A stretch of DNA of 21,168 nucleotides, from positions 1-21,168 of the forward strand of contig CAJUNM010000028.1 in the NCBI GenBank assembly GCA_910587805.1, read 5' to 3'. Below, piece after piece: positions 13,915 to 21,168 of this stretch. Under the pieces are notes generated by a model that ran no database searches, was not told the DNA's origin, and was given only the letters and a program-made list of their open reading frames with translations. The DNA is from an uncultured Christensenellaceae bacterium (GTDB lineage Bacteria; Bacillota; Clostridia; Christensenellales; Pumilibacteraceae). The position numbers were made by a program, and so were the translations under genes. How positions within the stretch are numbered: the stretch's first letter is position 1; each line of letters opens with the position of its first letter.

Positions 13915-16900
13915 ATGACTTCAAAAAAACGTTTTTCGACTATATGCGTTTCGTCGGTATGCGCGCTATCGCTTTTGGCGGGCGTTGCGACGGTTATGCC
14001 GAATAACGGCGTTATCGCGCTTGCGGAGACGGACACTCGAACTTATGCGTATTATTACGACAATCTCACAACGGCGGACGGCAACGGAGAGCAGACCGAG
14101 TATACGCTCGCAAAGAAGTTTTACGAGGCGTTGGAAGAGATCGAGCGTTCGGGAGACTTCAGGACGGGCAGCGTTTCGTATTCGCTCGCTTCGGTATTGA
14201 CGTCCGATCAGATCAAGGCATGGGTGGTCGACGGCAATTTGGAAATTCCCAAGGCGTTCGGTGCGGCGAGAGATTCCTTCTTGATGGATCATCCCGAATT
14301 GTTTTACATAGACATGTATAAGCTGACAATAAGCGCATCGCGTTCGGGCGGCGTCTACTCGGCGTATGTAGACAGCGGCAGAGCGGCAAGCGTTTACAGA
14401 GACAATGCGTTTTCGACCGAAGCCGCCGTCAATAAGGCCATAAACGATTATAATGCGGCGTTGAACAAGATAGTCGGCGACGTGAACAAGACCGTTGCAA
14501 GCGATAAATCGGGTAAATCCGAAGACTTTTTAGCCGCGACCGCCGCCAACGAAGCGATCGCTGCGAGCGTTACTTACGATTTCGGCGCATACAATGACTT
14601 TATCGAAAACGGCGACGGCGCGTCCACCGCATCGCTTACCCATACCGCATACGGCGCGCTCGTGCTAAACAAAGCTGTTTGTTCGGGATATTCTTTCGCT
14701 TATAAAGCGGTAATGGATCAATTGGACGTTCCGTGCGTGATCGTCAGCGGTTACAGCAAAGGCAAGGATAAAAACGGCAACGACACGGCGGGCAACGTCG
14801 GTCACGCTTGGAACTACGTTTATTTGCAGACCCCGCAAAAAGAAGCTGTCGATGCAAGAGGCATATCCGCTCTTTCGAGCGAGGAGGACGGCGGTTGGTT
14901 CGCGTTCGATACAACGTGGAACAGCGTAAGCTCGGACAAAAACAAATATTCCGTTATGGATTCCATGACCGCATTAAGTCAGCATATTGCAAACGGCGTA
15001 ATATCGTCGTCGGAATACTCGCTCAATTATCCAGCGCTCGCCTCGTTAAGCTACGAACAGCTTTGCGATCCCAATAAGATGGATAAAGAGATCGCATACG
15101 GCGGTTTTTCGTACGCGAGTACGTACAGACTCGTAGGCGGCGTATACGACGCCAACGATCATGTAAGTTACAACGGTTACGGCGCGAAGAAACTTCTCGA
15201 AAAAGAAAATCTGCGTTTTGTAATGCGCTATTATGCGTTTAACAACGGCGTCGGCAAGTGGACGTTATGGACGGATCTTGCGAATTACTCGGATTTTGGA
15301 GCGAGCGGTATTTTTGACGAGCAAGCCGGAACGATAAACCGCGTGTCTTTGGCAAGCAACGTGCATTATACGCAGTATGCCGTTATATCCGGCGTCGACC
15401 CCGACACCCCCGTTACCGCATTGAACGGACAGGTCATTTACGACGTAAATTGCTTTTATTCGGATTCGGAGAATGTAGAAAAGCATGCGACGTTTATTTC
15501 GATGTCTATGGAGAACCAATCTTACGGCACGTATACTCCCGCGCCGTATGTAATTTCCGATCGTTCCACGCCCAGTTTCTGCGCCGATTTTACCATTAGC
15601 GACAGCATGAGCGAATCGTCGAACAGTAATATAATGTCCGACGCAAAGGCTATAAAATTCTCGATCGTATACACCGAGCCTTTGTATATCCTCGACGAAT
15701 CTCAGCCCATTTCGATAACGTTCTCCGCCGATCACGAGAATACGCGACAGTTCGCGGGTTTTGCCAAATTCGACGACGGACAGTATGTGCATTTGGTTAA
15801 GGATGAAAACGGCGTTGCCAATACGTTGCAGTTCAAATTCAAGCCGAGTTTGATGTACGAGCATAACCGCGAAGGTTACGCTATCTCGTTCCATAACGTC
15901 GGTTCTGCGAAAATTGTGGAAAAGAAAATCGACGGGCAACTCGTTACTACCACATCGGATAAAGCGCCCAATCACGTATACTACATGTTCTCCCGCAATT
16001 ATTATGCTTGCTCCAGAGTATTCGGAGACGGCCGTCTTTGGGTAAGTTGCTGCGCTCAGCCTACGCTCGTAGACAATTCGGATCTTTCGGCAATGGACTT
16101 TAAGGATGCGGAAGGCAACAGCACTTTCTCCGAGCAGGAGCGCAGTCAGATGATGCTCGTGGTCAATAAGGTTTCTCCGGATACCGAAAACGATATATTG
16201 AACGAAATACACAAAGACAAGAATAACAACGTCGGCAAAAAAGATATTAAAGCGAGCCAAACTTTCGATATCGATTTGCAGATTTGCGGCAAGTTCGCAA
16301 GCATTCCCGACGGCAGCTACGTTAAGATCGCGCTCGGATTCCCCGAAGGCTACGGCCCCGAAGACGAGGGCGTAACGTTCAAGATTTTCCACCGCAAGCA
16401 CCTCGGCGGAAACAAATATATAATCGAAGAGATCCCGTGCGTAGTGACAAGATTCGGTATCGTCGCTACTGTCAATAGTTTCTCTCCGTATACGGTGGTC
16501 GCCGTGCCCGAGAAGAAGGCAACCACCAAAACCGTCATCGCAACCGTAGACGGTAAGGGCGGCAAACTTTCCAAGGAAGACGGCAAGATCCAAACGGTCG
16601 AAAAGGACGGGAGCTATACGTATACCGTTTCGCCCGACGAGGGATATAAACTTTACGGCATCACGCTCAACGGCAACAGCGTTATAGACAGAGTAGTCGA
16701 CGGCAAACTGACTTTGACGTACGACGAGCTGTCGAGAAACAACGAGCTTGAAATGAAATATATATCCGAAGAAGCGGCGGTGCGTTACGAGGCGAACAAT
16801 ATCGTCGAGCCGGTCAAAGTTATAGTGTCCACCGACAACACCGCTTCCAAATACACGTTCGTACATGGCGAAGTGTTCCCCGAAGCGTTGAGCGCGGGCG

Positions 16901-17001
16901 CGATCGCAGGTATAGTCATAGGCGTTATTGCCATCGTTGCCGGCGGAGTCGCCATAGCGGTAGTCTTGATCATAAAGAAGAAATCTTCTTCGAGAATATA
17001 A
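13915..17001 (+). CDS. Secreted, membrane-anchored transglutaminase-like protein
   Basis: A 1028-residue surface protein. An N-terminal signal peptide (FSTICVSSVCALSLLAGVA) is followed by an extracellular part and a transglutaminase-like core with the papain-type triad: C256 in KAVCSGYSFAYK, H297 in VGHAWNYVY and D332 in WFAFDTTWNS. The rest (about 400-960) is beta-rich with no recognised domain, probably Ig-like or adhesive. Near the C-terminus a hydrophobic stretch (IAGIVIGVIAIVAGGVAIAV) is followed by KKKSSSRI, a membrane anchor with cytosolic positive tail; there is no LPXTG sorting signal. The ATG at 13915 was chosen because AGGAGGT lies directly before it and would fall inside the longer frame from 13900. 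It may act as a protease-like or cross-linking enzyme in the envelope. It is a single-gene unit with its own promoter and terminator. Confidence 0.85.
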   Translation: MTSKKRFSTICVSSVCALSLLAGVATVMPNNGVIALAETDTRTYAYYYDNLTTADGNGEQTEYTLAKKFYEALEEIERSGDFRTGSVSYSLASVLTSDQIKAWVVDGNLEIPKAFGAARDSFLMDHPELFYIDMYKLTISASRSGGVYSAYVDSGRAASVYRDNAFSTEAAVNKAINDYNAALNKIVGDVNKTVASDKSGKSEDFLAATAANEAIAASVTYDFGAYNDFIENGDGASTASLTHTAYGALVLNKAVCSGYSFAYKAVMDQLDVPCVIVSGYSKGKDKNGNDTAGNVGHAWNYVYLQTPQKEAVDARGISALSSEEDGGWFAFDTTWNSVSSDKNKYSVMDSMTALSQHIANGVISSSEYSLNYPALASLSYEQLCDPNKMDKEIAYGGFSYASTYRLVGGVYDANDHVSYNGYGAKKLLEKENLRFVMRYYAFNNGVGKWTLWTDLANYSDFGASGIFDEQAGTINRVSLASNVHYTQYAVISGVDPDTPVTALNGQVIYDVNCFYSDSENVEKHATFISMSMENQSYGTYTPAPYVISDRSTPSFCADFTISDSMSESSNSNIMSDAKAIKFSIVYTEPLYILDESQPISITFSADHENTRQFAGFAKFDDGQYVHLVKDENGVANTLQFKFKPSLMYEHNREGYAISFHNVGSAKIVEKKIDGQLVTTTSDKAPNHVYYMFSRNYYACSRVFGDGRLWVSCCAQPTLVDNSDLSAMDFKDAEGNSTFSEQERSQMMLVVNKVSPDTENDILNEIHKDKNNNVGKKDIKASQTFDIDLQICGKFASIPDGSYVKIALGFPEGYGPEDEGVTFKIFHRKHLGGNKYIIEEIPCVVTRFGIVATVNSFSPYTVVAVPEKKATTKTVIATVDGKGGKLSKEDGKIQTVEKDGSYTYTVSPDEGYKLYGITLNGNSVIDRVVDGKLTLTYDELSRNNELEMKYISEEAAVRYEANNIVEPVKVIVSTDNTASKYTFVHGEVFPEALSAGAIAGIVIGVIAIVAGGVAIAVVLIIKKKSSSRI

Positions 17002-17012
17002 TATCCCCCAAT

Positions 17013-17042
17013 AAAATCCGCCGAGCTGTCGGCGGATTTTTG
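17013..17042. terminator. Strong intrinsic terminator, usable in both directions
   Basis: AAAATCCGCCGA and TCGGCGGATTTT form a perfect 12-bp stem around GCTG, followed by TTG. It ends the transglutaminase gene. For the opposing MATE gene, a nearer small stem (CGCCG 17064-17068 with CGGCG 17076-17080) also lies beyond its stop. Confidence 0.9.
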
Positions 17043-17097
17043 TTTGAATGAAAAATGTTGTAACGCCGAAATTAACGGCGCCGCGAATTGATACCGA

Positions 17098-18522
17098 TCA
17101 TGCGTCGCTTTTTTCGGATTCGGAGTTTTTGAGTTTGACGGATTGTTCGCGTTTTTTGAAAACTTTGGGAAATGTGACGAAAATCACGACGGTTGTTATG
17201 ACGCCCGCAACGAAGTCGGCGATACCTTCGGACATGTACACGCCCTTAAACCCGATATAATGCGTGAGCGCAAAGCACAGCGGGATAAGTATCACGACTT
17301 TGCGCAGAACTGCGAGTATGAGCGCCGACGCCGATTGCCCTAATGCCACGTTGACGTTTTGCAGCGTCATTTGCACGAAGAACATTATAGAGCCCATGAG
17401 AAAATACGGCGTGTATGCTTTTACTATGTTCGTCACGTTTTCGCTCGCCGAAAAAACGTATGCGTATAGTTGCGGCACGGCAAGTGAGACCGACCATACC
17501 GCTGCGGCGAATATAAAAGCTATGATTGTAACGTATTTGATGCCTTTTTTCAGCCTGACCGTGTCGCCTTTTCCGTAATTGTAACTAACGAAAGGCTGTA
17601 ATCCGTAACCAAGCCCGTTGAGCGGGAGCGAGATCAGTTGCAACGCGCTCAGCATGATCGTCAAAGCCGCGGTGTAATCCTTGTCGCCGCCCGTCGAGCC
17701 GTTAAGGTTGATGTTGAATACTATTTGTATGGCGCATTCGGTTATCGTCATAATGAACGGAGTGATGCCGAGAGACAGTATGCCCGCTATCCTCTTTGCG
17801 CACGGTTTCATGTTTTTGAACTTAAATTTGAATATACTCTTTTTTGTAAAAAAGAACGCTATTATCCAAACGAACGAGATACATTGCGAAAGAACGGTCG
17901 CAAGGCTTGCGCCTTTTACGTCCATGCCGAAAACGAAAATAAAAAGAGGATCGAGCGCGATGTTGACAATCGCGCCTATGAGCACAGAAAACATAGCCGT
18001 AAGCGAATAACCTTGCGCCGTTATGAAAGGGTTGAGTCCTTGAGCGAGCAGAACGAATACCGTTCCTATCGAATATATCTTCAGATACGATACCGCAAGT
18101 TCCACGGCGCTCGGCGGACAGCCGAAAGCGATGACGATTTGTTTCGACAGAAAGAACGTCGTCACGCTGAGGATCACGCCTATGCACGCGAGCATAACGA
18201 ATGAGGTGTTGAATATCTTGTTAGCCTCGTCTTTGTCGTTTTCGCCGAGCTTTATGCTCGCACGCGGCGAACCGCCCAAGCCTACGAGGTTGGCAAAAGC
18301 TTGAAGTATAAGCGTTATCGGCAGAACGATGCCCAAAGCCGCCAAAGCGTCCATGCCCGAACCGTCGATCTTGGCGACGAACATTCTGTCGACAATGTTG
18401 TATAAAAACGTTATAAGCTGCGCGATAACCGCCGGTATCGTCAGTTTGAAAACCAGCGGCAGTATTTTTCCTTCGCCTAATTTGTCGGTCGCGCTTTTCG
18501 TTTCGGGGTTATCGTTCGGCAT
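17098..18522 (-). CDS. MATE-family multidrug exporter
   Basis: A 474-residue inner-membrane exporter of the MATE family that would expel cationic drugs or metabolites in exchange for Na+ or H+. About 12 hydrophobic helices in two similar halves are visible. Typical segments are KLTIPAVIAQLITFLYNIVDRMFVA near the N-terminus and the second-half SLPLNGLGYGLQPFVSYNYG. The start is set at the ATG at 18522: a consensus promoter ends 10 bases upstream, so the longer frame from 18675 lies outside the transcript. No SD is present, so the mRNA has a leader of only a few bases. The C-terminal tail is charged. The substrate cannot be predicted. Confidence 0.92.
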   Translation of the reverse strand: MPNDNPETKSATDKLGEGKILPLVFKLTIPAVIAQLITFLYNIVDRMFVAKIDGSGMDALAALGIVLPITLILQAFANLVGLGGSPRASIKLGENDKDEANKIFNTSFVMLACIGVILSVTTFFLSKQIVIAFGCPPSAVELAVSYLKIYSIGTVFVLLAQGLNPFITAQGYSLTAMFSVLIGAIVNIALDPLFIFVFGMDVKGASLATVLSQCISFVWIIAFFFTKKSIFKFKFKNMKPCAKRIAGILSLGITPFIMTITECAIQIVFNINLNGSTGGDKDYTAALTIMLSALQLISLPLNGLGYGLQPFVSYNYGKGDTVRLKKGIKYVTIIAFIFAAAVWSVSLAVPQLYAYVFSASENVTNIVKAYTPYFLMGSIMFFVQMTLQNVNVALGQSASALILAVLRKVVILIPLCFALTHYIGFKGVYMSEGIADFVAGVITTVVIFVTFPKVFKKREQSVKLKNSESEKSDA

Positions 18523-18532
18523 ATCGATTACA

Positions 18533-18561
18533 ATTATATCATAAGAATAGCGGAACTTCAA
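18533..18561 (-). promoter_or_regulatory. Promoter of the MATE gene, nearly leaderless
   Basis: On the minus strand, TTGAAG (18561-18556), 17 bases and TATAAT (18538-18533). The predicted start of transcription is about 18526, four bases or so before the ATG at 18522. No SD fits in the leader. Confidence 0.65.
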
Positions 18562-18714
18562 GCGATTGCGCTCGATACGAATGGTAAAAGCATATATAAA
18601 CTTAAACGTTGCCGTCGATATTTTCGTTTTTGTCGTTGCGGCAGACATTGTAGATAATACCGCATTTTTCGGCATACTTATTTTATGACGGAAGCGTGCC
18701 CGTCGCGGTTTTGC

Positions 18715-18743
18715 TTGACAGACTTTACGGCGAGTGATAAAAT
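18715..18743 (+). promoter_or_regulatory. Sigma-A promoter of the InlB-repeat lipoprotein gene
   Basis: TTGACA (18715-18720), 17 bases, TAAAAT (18738-18743). The SD AGGAG at 18758-18762 lies eight bases before the ATG at 18771. Confidence 0.82.
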
Positions 18744-18770
18744 ATATTCGATATTTTAGGAGTGTGATTT

Positions 18771-19853
18771 ATGAAGACGTTAAAAAAGATTTTGGCGGTT
18801 GCGGTATTTTGTTTGTTTCCCGCATTGACCGCCGTCGGCTGCGGAGTCTTTCAACCCGAACAAGACCCCGAACCGTCGATCACGTACACTTTCGCCGAAG
18901 TAAACTATCATTACCAATACGATGTTGCGATCGAAGAATATTGGCAAGAGAAATATACGATCGTAAAGGGTGAAACGTACTATATAGACGAGTTTTATAC
19001 GCCGCCCGAGAAAGCCGGTTATACGTTCTTGGGCTATACGCGCGAACAAGGCGGTGCGGGCGAGCTTGTCGAATTGCCGTTCGGGATCACGGGCGAGGGC
19101 GGCTCGGGCAAGATTTATAATCTTTACGCCAAGTACGAGCCTATAGCGTATAATGTCGTCTATCATTTGAACGGCGGCGTAAATTCGCCCGATAATCCGC
19201 AGAGTGCCACGGGCAAAGTGGTCTTGAAAGATCCCGTTAAAGACGGTTGCGTGTTTTGGGGTTGGTTCGAGGACGAGGATTTCAAAACGCCGATAAAAAC
19301 TCTTTCGCTCAGGCTCGACGAGGAAGATACGACCATTCACTGTTACGCAAAATGGGGCAGAGTAAGCACGATCTCGTATTCCGTGAACGTGACCAATACT
19401 ACCGCGTCGCATATCAAAATACACGAGGACAACACAAAAACGTCGTATACGTCGAACGGTCCGACCGATACACGATTTAATCTCGACCATCATACATATG
19501 CCGGTTATTTGTTCTTGGGCTGGACTTACGAAGGACAGACCGAGCCGATGCGCGGCATAGATCTTACGACGATCACGATTCCAAAAGAGCAAGAGGGCGA
19601 TCTGCATTTCGTCGCAAATTACGCGTACGCAACGCCATTGCAAAACAATCCCGATCTTACTACCGAAACGGTAGGAGCAACGTGCACGATCACCGTTACG
19701 AGCAATGTTCGCGAAATAATCATAGCGGATAACCCCGACTACTCTATAATCAAAGCCAATATCGTGATAAGATACCGCGGCGACGAGCAACCGAAACTGC
19801 TGTATTCAGGCACGTTTAACATAACCTTTGAAAAGATCTCCGACGAAACGTAA
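18771..19853 (+). CDS. Lipoprotein with Listeria/Bacteroides (InlB B) repeats
   Basis: A 360-residue exported lipoprotein: a signal peptide leads to the lipidated Cys C24 (LTAVGC). The rest is built of beta-grasp-like InlB B repeats. The clearest is at about residues 127-195 (YNVVYHLNGGVN ... VFWGWFEDEDF ... HCYAKWG). A more diverged unit precedes it (AGYTFLGYT ... YNLYAKYEP), and another follows (YAGYLFLGWTYEG ... FVANYAYA). These repeats are known from adhesins and other surface proteins, where they act as rigid spacers or binding modules. No enzymatic domain is seen. A final beta-rich stretch ends at TAA 19851-19853, just before a terminator. Confidence 0.88.
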   Translation: MKTLKKILAVAVFCLFPALTAVGCGVFQPEQDPEPSITYTFAEVNYHYQYDVAIEEYWQEKYTIVKGETYYIDEFYTPPEKAGYTFLGYTREQGGAGELVELPFGITGEGGSGKIYNLYAKYEPIAYNVVYHLNGGVNSPDNPQSATGKVVLKDPVKDGCVFWGWFEDEDFKTPIKTLSLRLDEEDTTIHCYAKWGRVSTISYSVNVTNTTASHIKIHEDNTKTSYTSNGPTDTRFNLDHHTYAGYLFLGWTYEGQTEPMRGIDLTTITIPKEQEGDLHFVANYAYATPLQNNPDLTTETVGATCTITVTSNVREIIIADNPDYSIIKANIVIRYRGDEQPKLLYSGTFNITFEKISDET

Positions 19854-19863
19854 TAAAACAATA

Positions 19864-19900
19864 AAAACCCGACGTTGCATTATAACAAGCGTCGGGTTTT
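19864..19900 (+). terminator. Intrinsic terminator of the lipoprotein gene
   Basis: AAAACCCGACG (19864-19874) pairs with CGTCGGGTTTT (19890-19900) around a 15-base loop and ends in a T-tract. The RHS homology begins within a few bases of the stem's end. Confidence 0.88.
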
Positions 19901-20869
19901 GCTAATAATCCCATACTTGACAAAAGCGGGAAAGAAGTGGTACAATACAAGTACGACGCATGGGGCGGCATACGAACAGAGGTAAAAGATGAGACCCATG
20001 CGGGGATAGCGGAGCTGAATCCGTTTAGATACCGCTCGTACTATTACGACAGAGAAACGAACCTTTACTATTTGAATACGCGATACTACGATCCCGAGAC
20101 AGGCAGATTTATCTCTCAAGACGACGTGTCCTATCTTGATCCCGAACACATCAACGGGCTTAATCTGTTCGCCTACTGCGGCAATAATCCCGTGATGAGA
20201 ATAGACGAGAACGGTAATGCTTGGTGGGAATTTTGGAAATGGAATTGGGCAGAAATTGGGAAAGCAATAGGTGCAGCTGTTATTGCAATTGCAGCAGTAA
20301 CTGCTTTTGTTGGACTTGCAATAGTTACTGCTGGTACGAGCGCTTTGCTTGCAACGGCATGTATGACTATTGCGATTAGTGTAGGTGTGGGTGCTATAGT
20401 CGGCGGTGTTGTCGCAGGTCTAAATGGTACAAGTGTTGCCGCAGGTATTTTGAGTGGTACGGTTAAAGGAGCGGCTGTTGGCTTTGCTGTAGGAATGGGT
20501 ATTATGACAGGAGGTGGTACATTTTCTGCGATAGGTGGATTTATGGCATTCGTCGGTGCTGTTGGCGTTAATTTTTTAGCAGGAATAGTTAATTACACAA
20601 TAGAAAATGGCATGAATGGACGTGAATTTAATTTGGGTGATGCTTTTGCGAGCGGTGGAATGCAAGCGTTGTTTGGTATGTTTGCTTTCGGTGCGGGCGC
20701 ACTTCTTGGAGTATCTGGTATGTATAATATACCTGGAACAACTAAAATGTTTTCTGGGCAATGGATTGGTAATATAGTATGGGTGCAATTCATTAAAGCA
20801 TTATTTTATTATCCGTTTAATTGGGTATTTGGTACAGTACAAAAAACTTTGTTTAGTGGAGGTCGTTAA
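19886..20869 (+). pseudogene. Orphan RHS tip: 5'-truncated RHS core with membrane-type C-terminal domain
   Basis: The final part of an RHS/YD-repeat polymorphic-toxin gene without its N-terminal export and repeat regions. The open frame starts in the preceding terminator (in-frame stop at 19883). RHS-like sequence is visible from ILDKSGKEVVQYKYDAWG, then LNPFRYRSYYYDRETNLYY, TRYYDPETGRFISQDDV and NLFAYCGNNPVMRIDENGN, the conserved core motif. The variable tip follows: WWEFWKWNW, then about 130 Gly/Ala-rich hydrophobic residues with several possible membrane helices, and a tail ending TLFSGGR. No nuclease or ADP-ribosyltransferase motif is seen, so a membrane-active toxin is possible. A GTG at 19937 could start translation after GGGAAAG, but no full gene is present. 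The base composition becomes AT-richer after the core. Confidence 0.75.
19917..19946 (+). promoter_or_regulatory. Promoter-like sequence inside the RHS fragment
   Basis: TTGACA (19917-19922), 18 bases, TACAAT (19941-19946) lie inside the RHS reading frame, just after the upstream terminator. This could drive the tip and its downstream gene, or arise by chance from the coding sequence (LDKSGKEVVQY). A transcript from here would start after the GTG at 19937. Confidence 0.35.
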
Positions 20870-21168
20870 TGCAGATTAAATTAAAGTCTAATAGAGATTT
20901 TTTAGTGTATATGTTGTTACCTGTATTTATTGCGGTTGCTGTTGTTGTTGGCTTAATGTTGGTAGCGATGTTTATAAATTATGAGATTCAAAAGGAAGCG
21001 ACAGTAGCTTGTATATGTTTGGTATGCTTTGATGTTTTATTGCTTATAGGAATAATCATAATCAAATTTTATAAAGGAAGAAGCTATGAATTTAATAACG
21101 ATACAATAGCTATATATAAAAAAAATAAGAAAATAGATGAAATATCTATTAAAGATATACAAAAAATA
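20869..21168 (+). CDS. Small membrane protein, candidate RHS immunity protein (partial)
   Basis: An open frame of 100 codons is still open at the window edge. Its ATG overlaps the RHS stop (TAATG), and GGAGG at 20858-20862 is a good SD, so it is translationally coupled to the RHS tip. Two hydrophobic helices, about residues 11-36 (FLVYMLLPVFIAVAVVVGL) and 44-67 (TVACICLVCFDVLLLIGIII), are followed by a soluble Lys-rich part (YEFNNDTIAIYKKNKKIDEI) of PH-like strand pattern. In RHS and CDI systems the gene directly after the toxin tip encodes its specific immunity protein, and a membrane location would suit a membrane-acting toxin. This role is inferred from position. The DNA is much more AT-rich than the host genes. 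Confidence 0.6.
   Translation, partial: MQIKLKSNRDFLVYMLLPVFIAVAVVVGLMLVAMFINYEIQKEATVACICLVCFDVLLLIGIIIIKFYKGRSYEFNNDTIAIYKKNKKIDEISIKDIQKI

Noticed and set aside
15265..16866. Long minus-strand open frame (533 codons) inside the transglutaminase gene
   Set aside because: It lies wholly within a plus-strand coding gene, with no promoter, SD or domain of its own.
18523..18675. N-terminal extension of the MATE protein
   Set aside because: A consensus promoter ends just before the ATG at 18522, and the extension has no membrane or MATE character.

Overview
The window looks like a chromosomal piece of an uncultured member of the Bacillota (Clostridia-like). Supporting this are an ecfA1-ecfA2-ecfT-truA cluster in the order Bacillota use, a DUF2089 regulator with its usual acidic partner, a YoaP-type acetyltransferase, lipoproteins with Listeria/Bacteroides (InlB B) repeats, strong Shine-Dalgarno sites, consensus sigma-A promoters and many short intrinsic terminators. 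Taxonomy below class level is inference. No tRNA, rRNA, CRISPR array, transposase or integrase was seen.

Layout. 1-1715: an AT-richer accessory block with the tail of a possible upstream gene, a radical SAM gene on the minus strand and a divergent HxlR-family regulator. The two share a promoter region that carries repeated GTAC-centred motifs. 1728-5123: the energy-coupling core of an ECF vitamin transporter (EcfA1, EcfA2, EcfT) followed by tRNA pseudouridine synthase TruA. A 128-bp near-symmetrical hairpin sits between ecfT and truA. 5211-6793: a zinc-ribbon/HTH DUF2089 regulator and a large acidic protein, ended by a strong terminator. 6844-8066: an exported lipoprotein with a fibronectin-like domain and a CX5R tyrosine-phosphatase domain. 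8070-9624 (minus): a J-domain protein with a second, HPD-less J domain and C-terminal Sel1 repeats.

9850-12719: a signalling unit made of a REC/HD-GYP/PAS-like/GGDEF protein, a single-domain HPt protein and a small coiled-coil protein. A four-fold 10-bp repeat lies just upstream of its promoter. 12849-13654 (minus): a GNAT/YoaP protein. 13812-17042: a 1028-residue secreted transglutaminase-like protein with a C-terminal membrane anchor. 17098-18561 (minus): a MATE exporter. 18715-19900: an InlB-repeat lipoprotein. 19886-21168: a 5'-truncated RHS tip. Its conserved core starts directly against the preceding terminator and continues into an AT-richer, Gly/Ala-rich membrane domain. A translationally coupled small membrane protein follows and is cut by the window edge. 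This has the form of an orphan polymorphic-toxin tip with its immunity gene.

Functional themes: the left half is housekeeping (vitamin uptake, tRNA modification). The right half is envelope and social biology: cyclic-di-GMP-type signalling with a phosphorelay partner, exported enzymes and adhesin-like lipoproteins, drug export, and an RHS competition module. Several CDS starts were moved downstream because a promoter or ribosome-binding site overlaps the longer open frame. Two genes (ecfA1 and the MATE gene) appear to give leaderless or nearly leaderless mRNAs.
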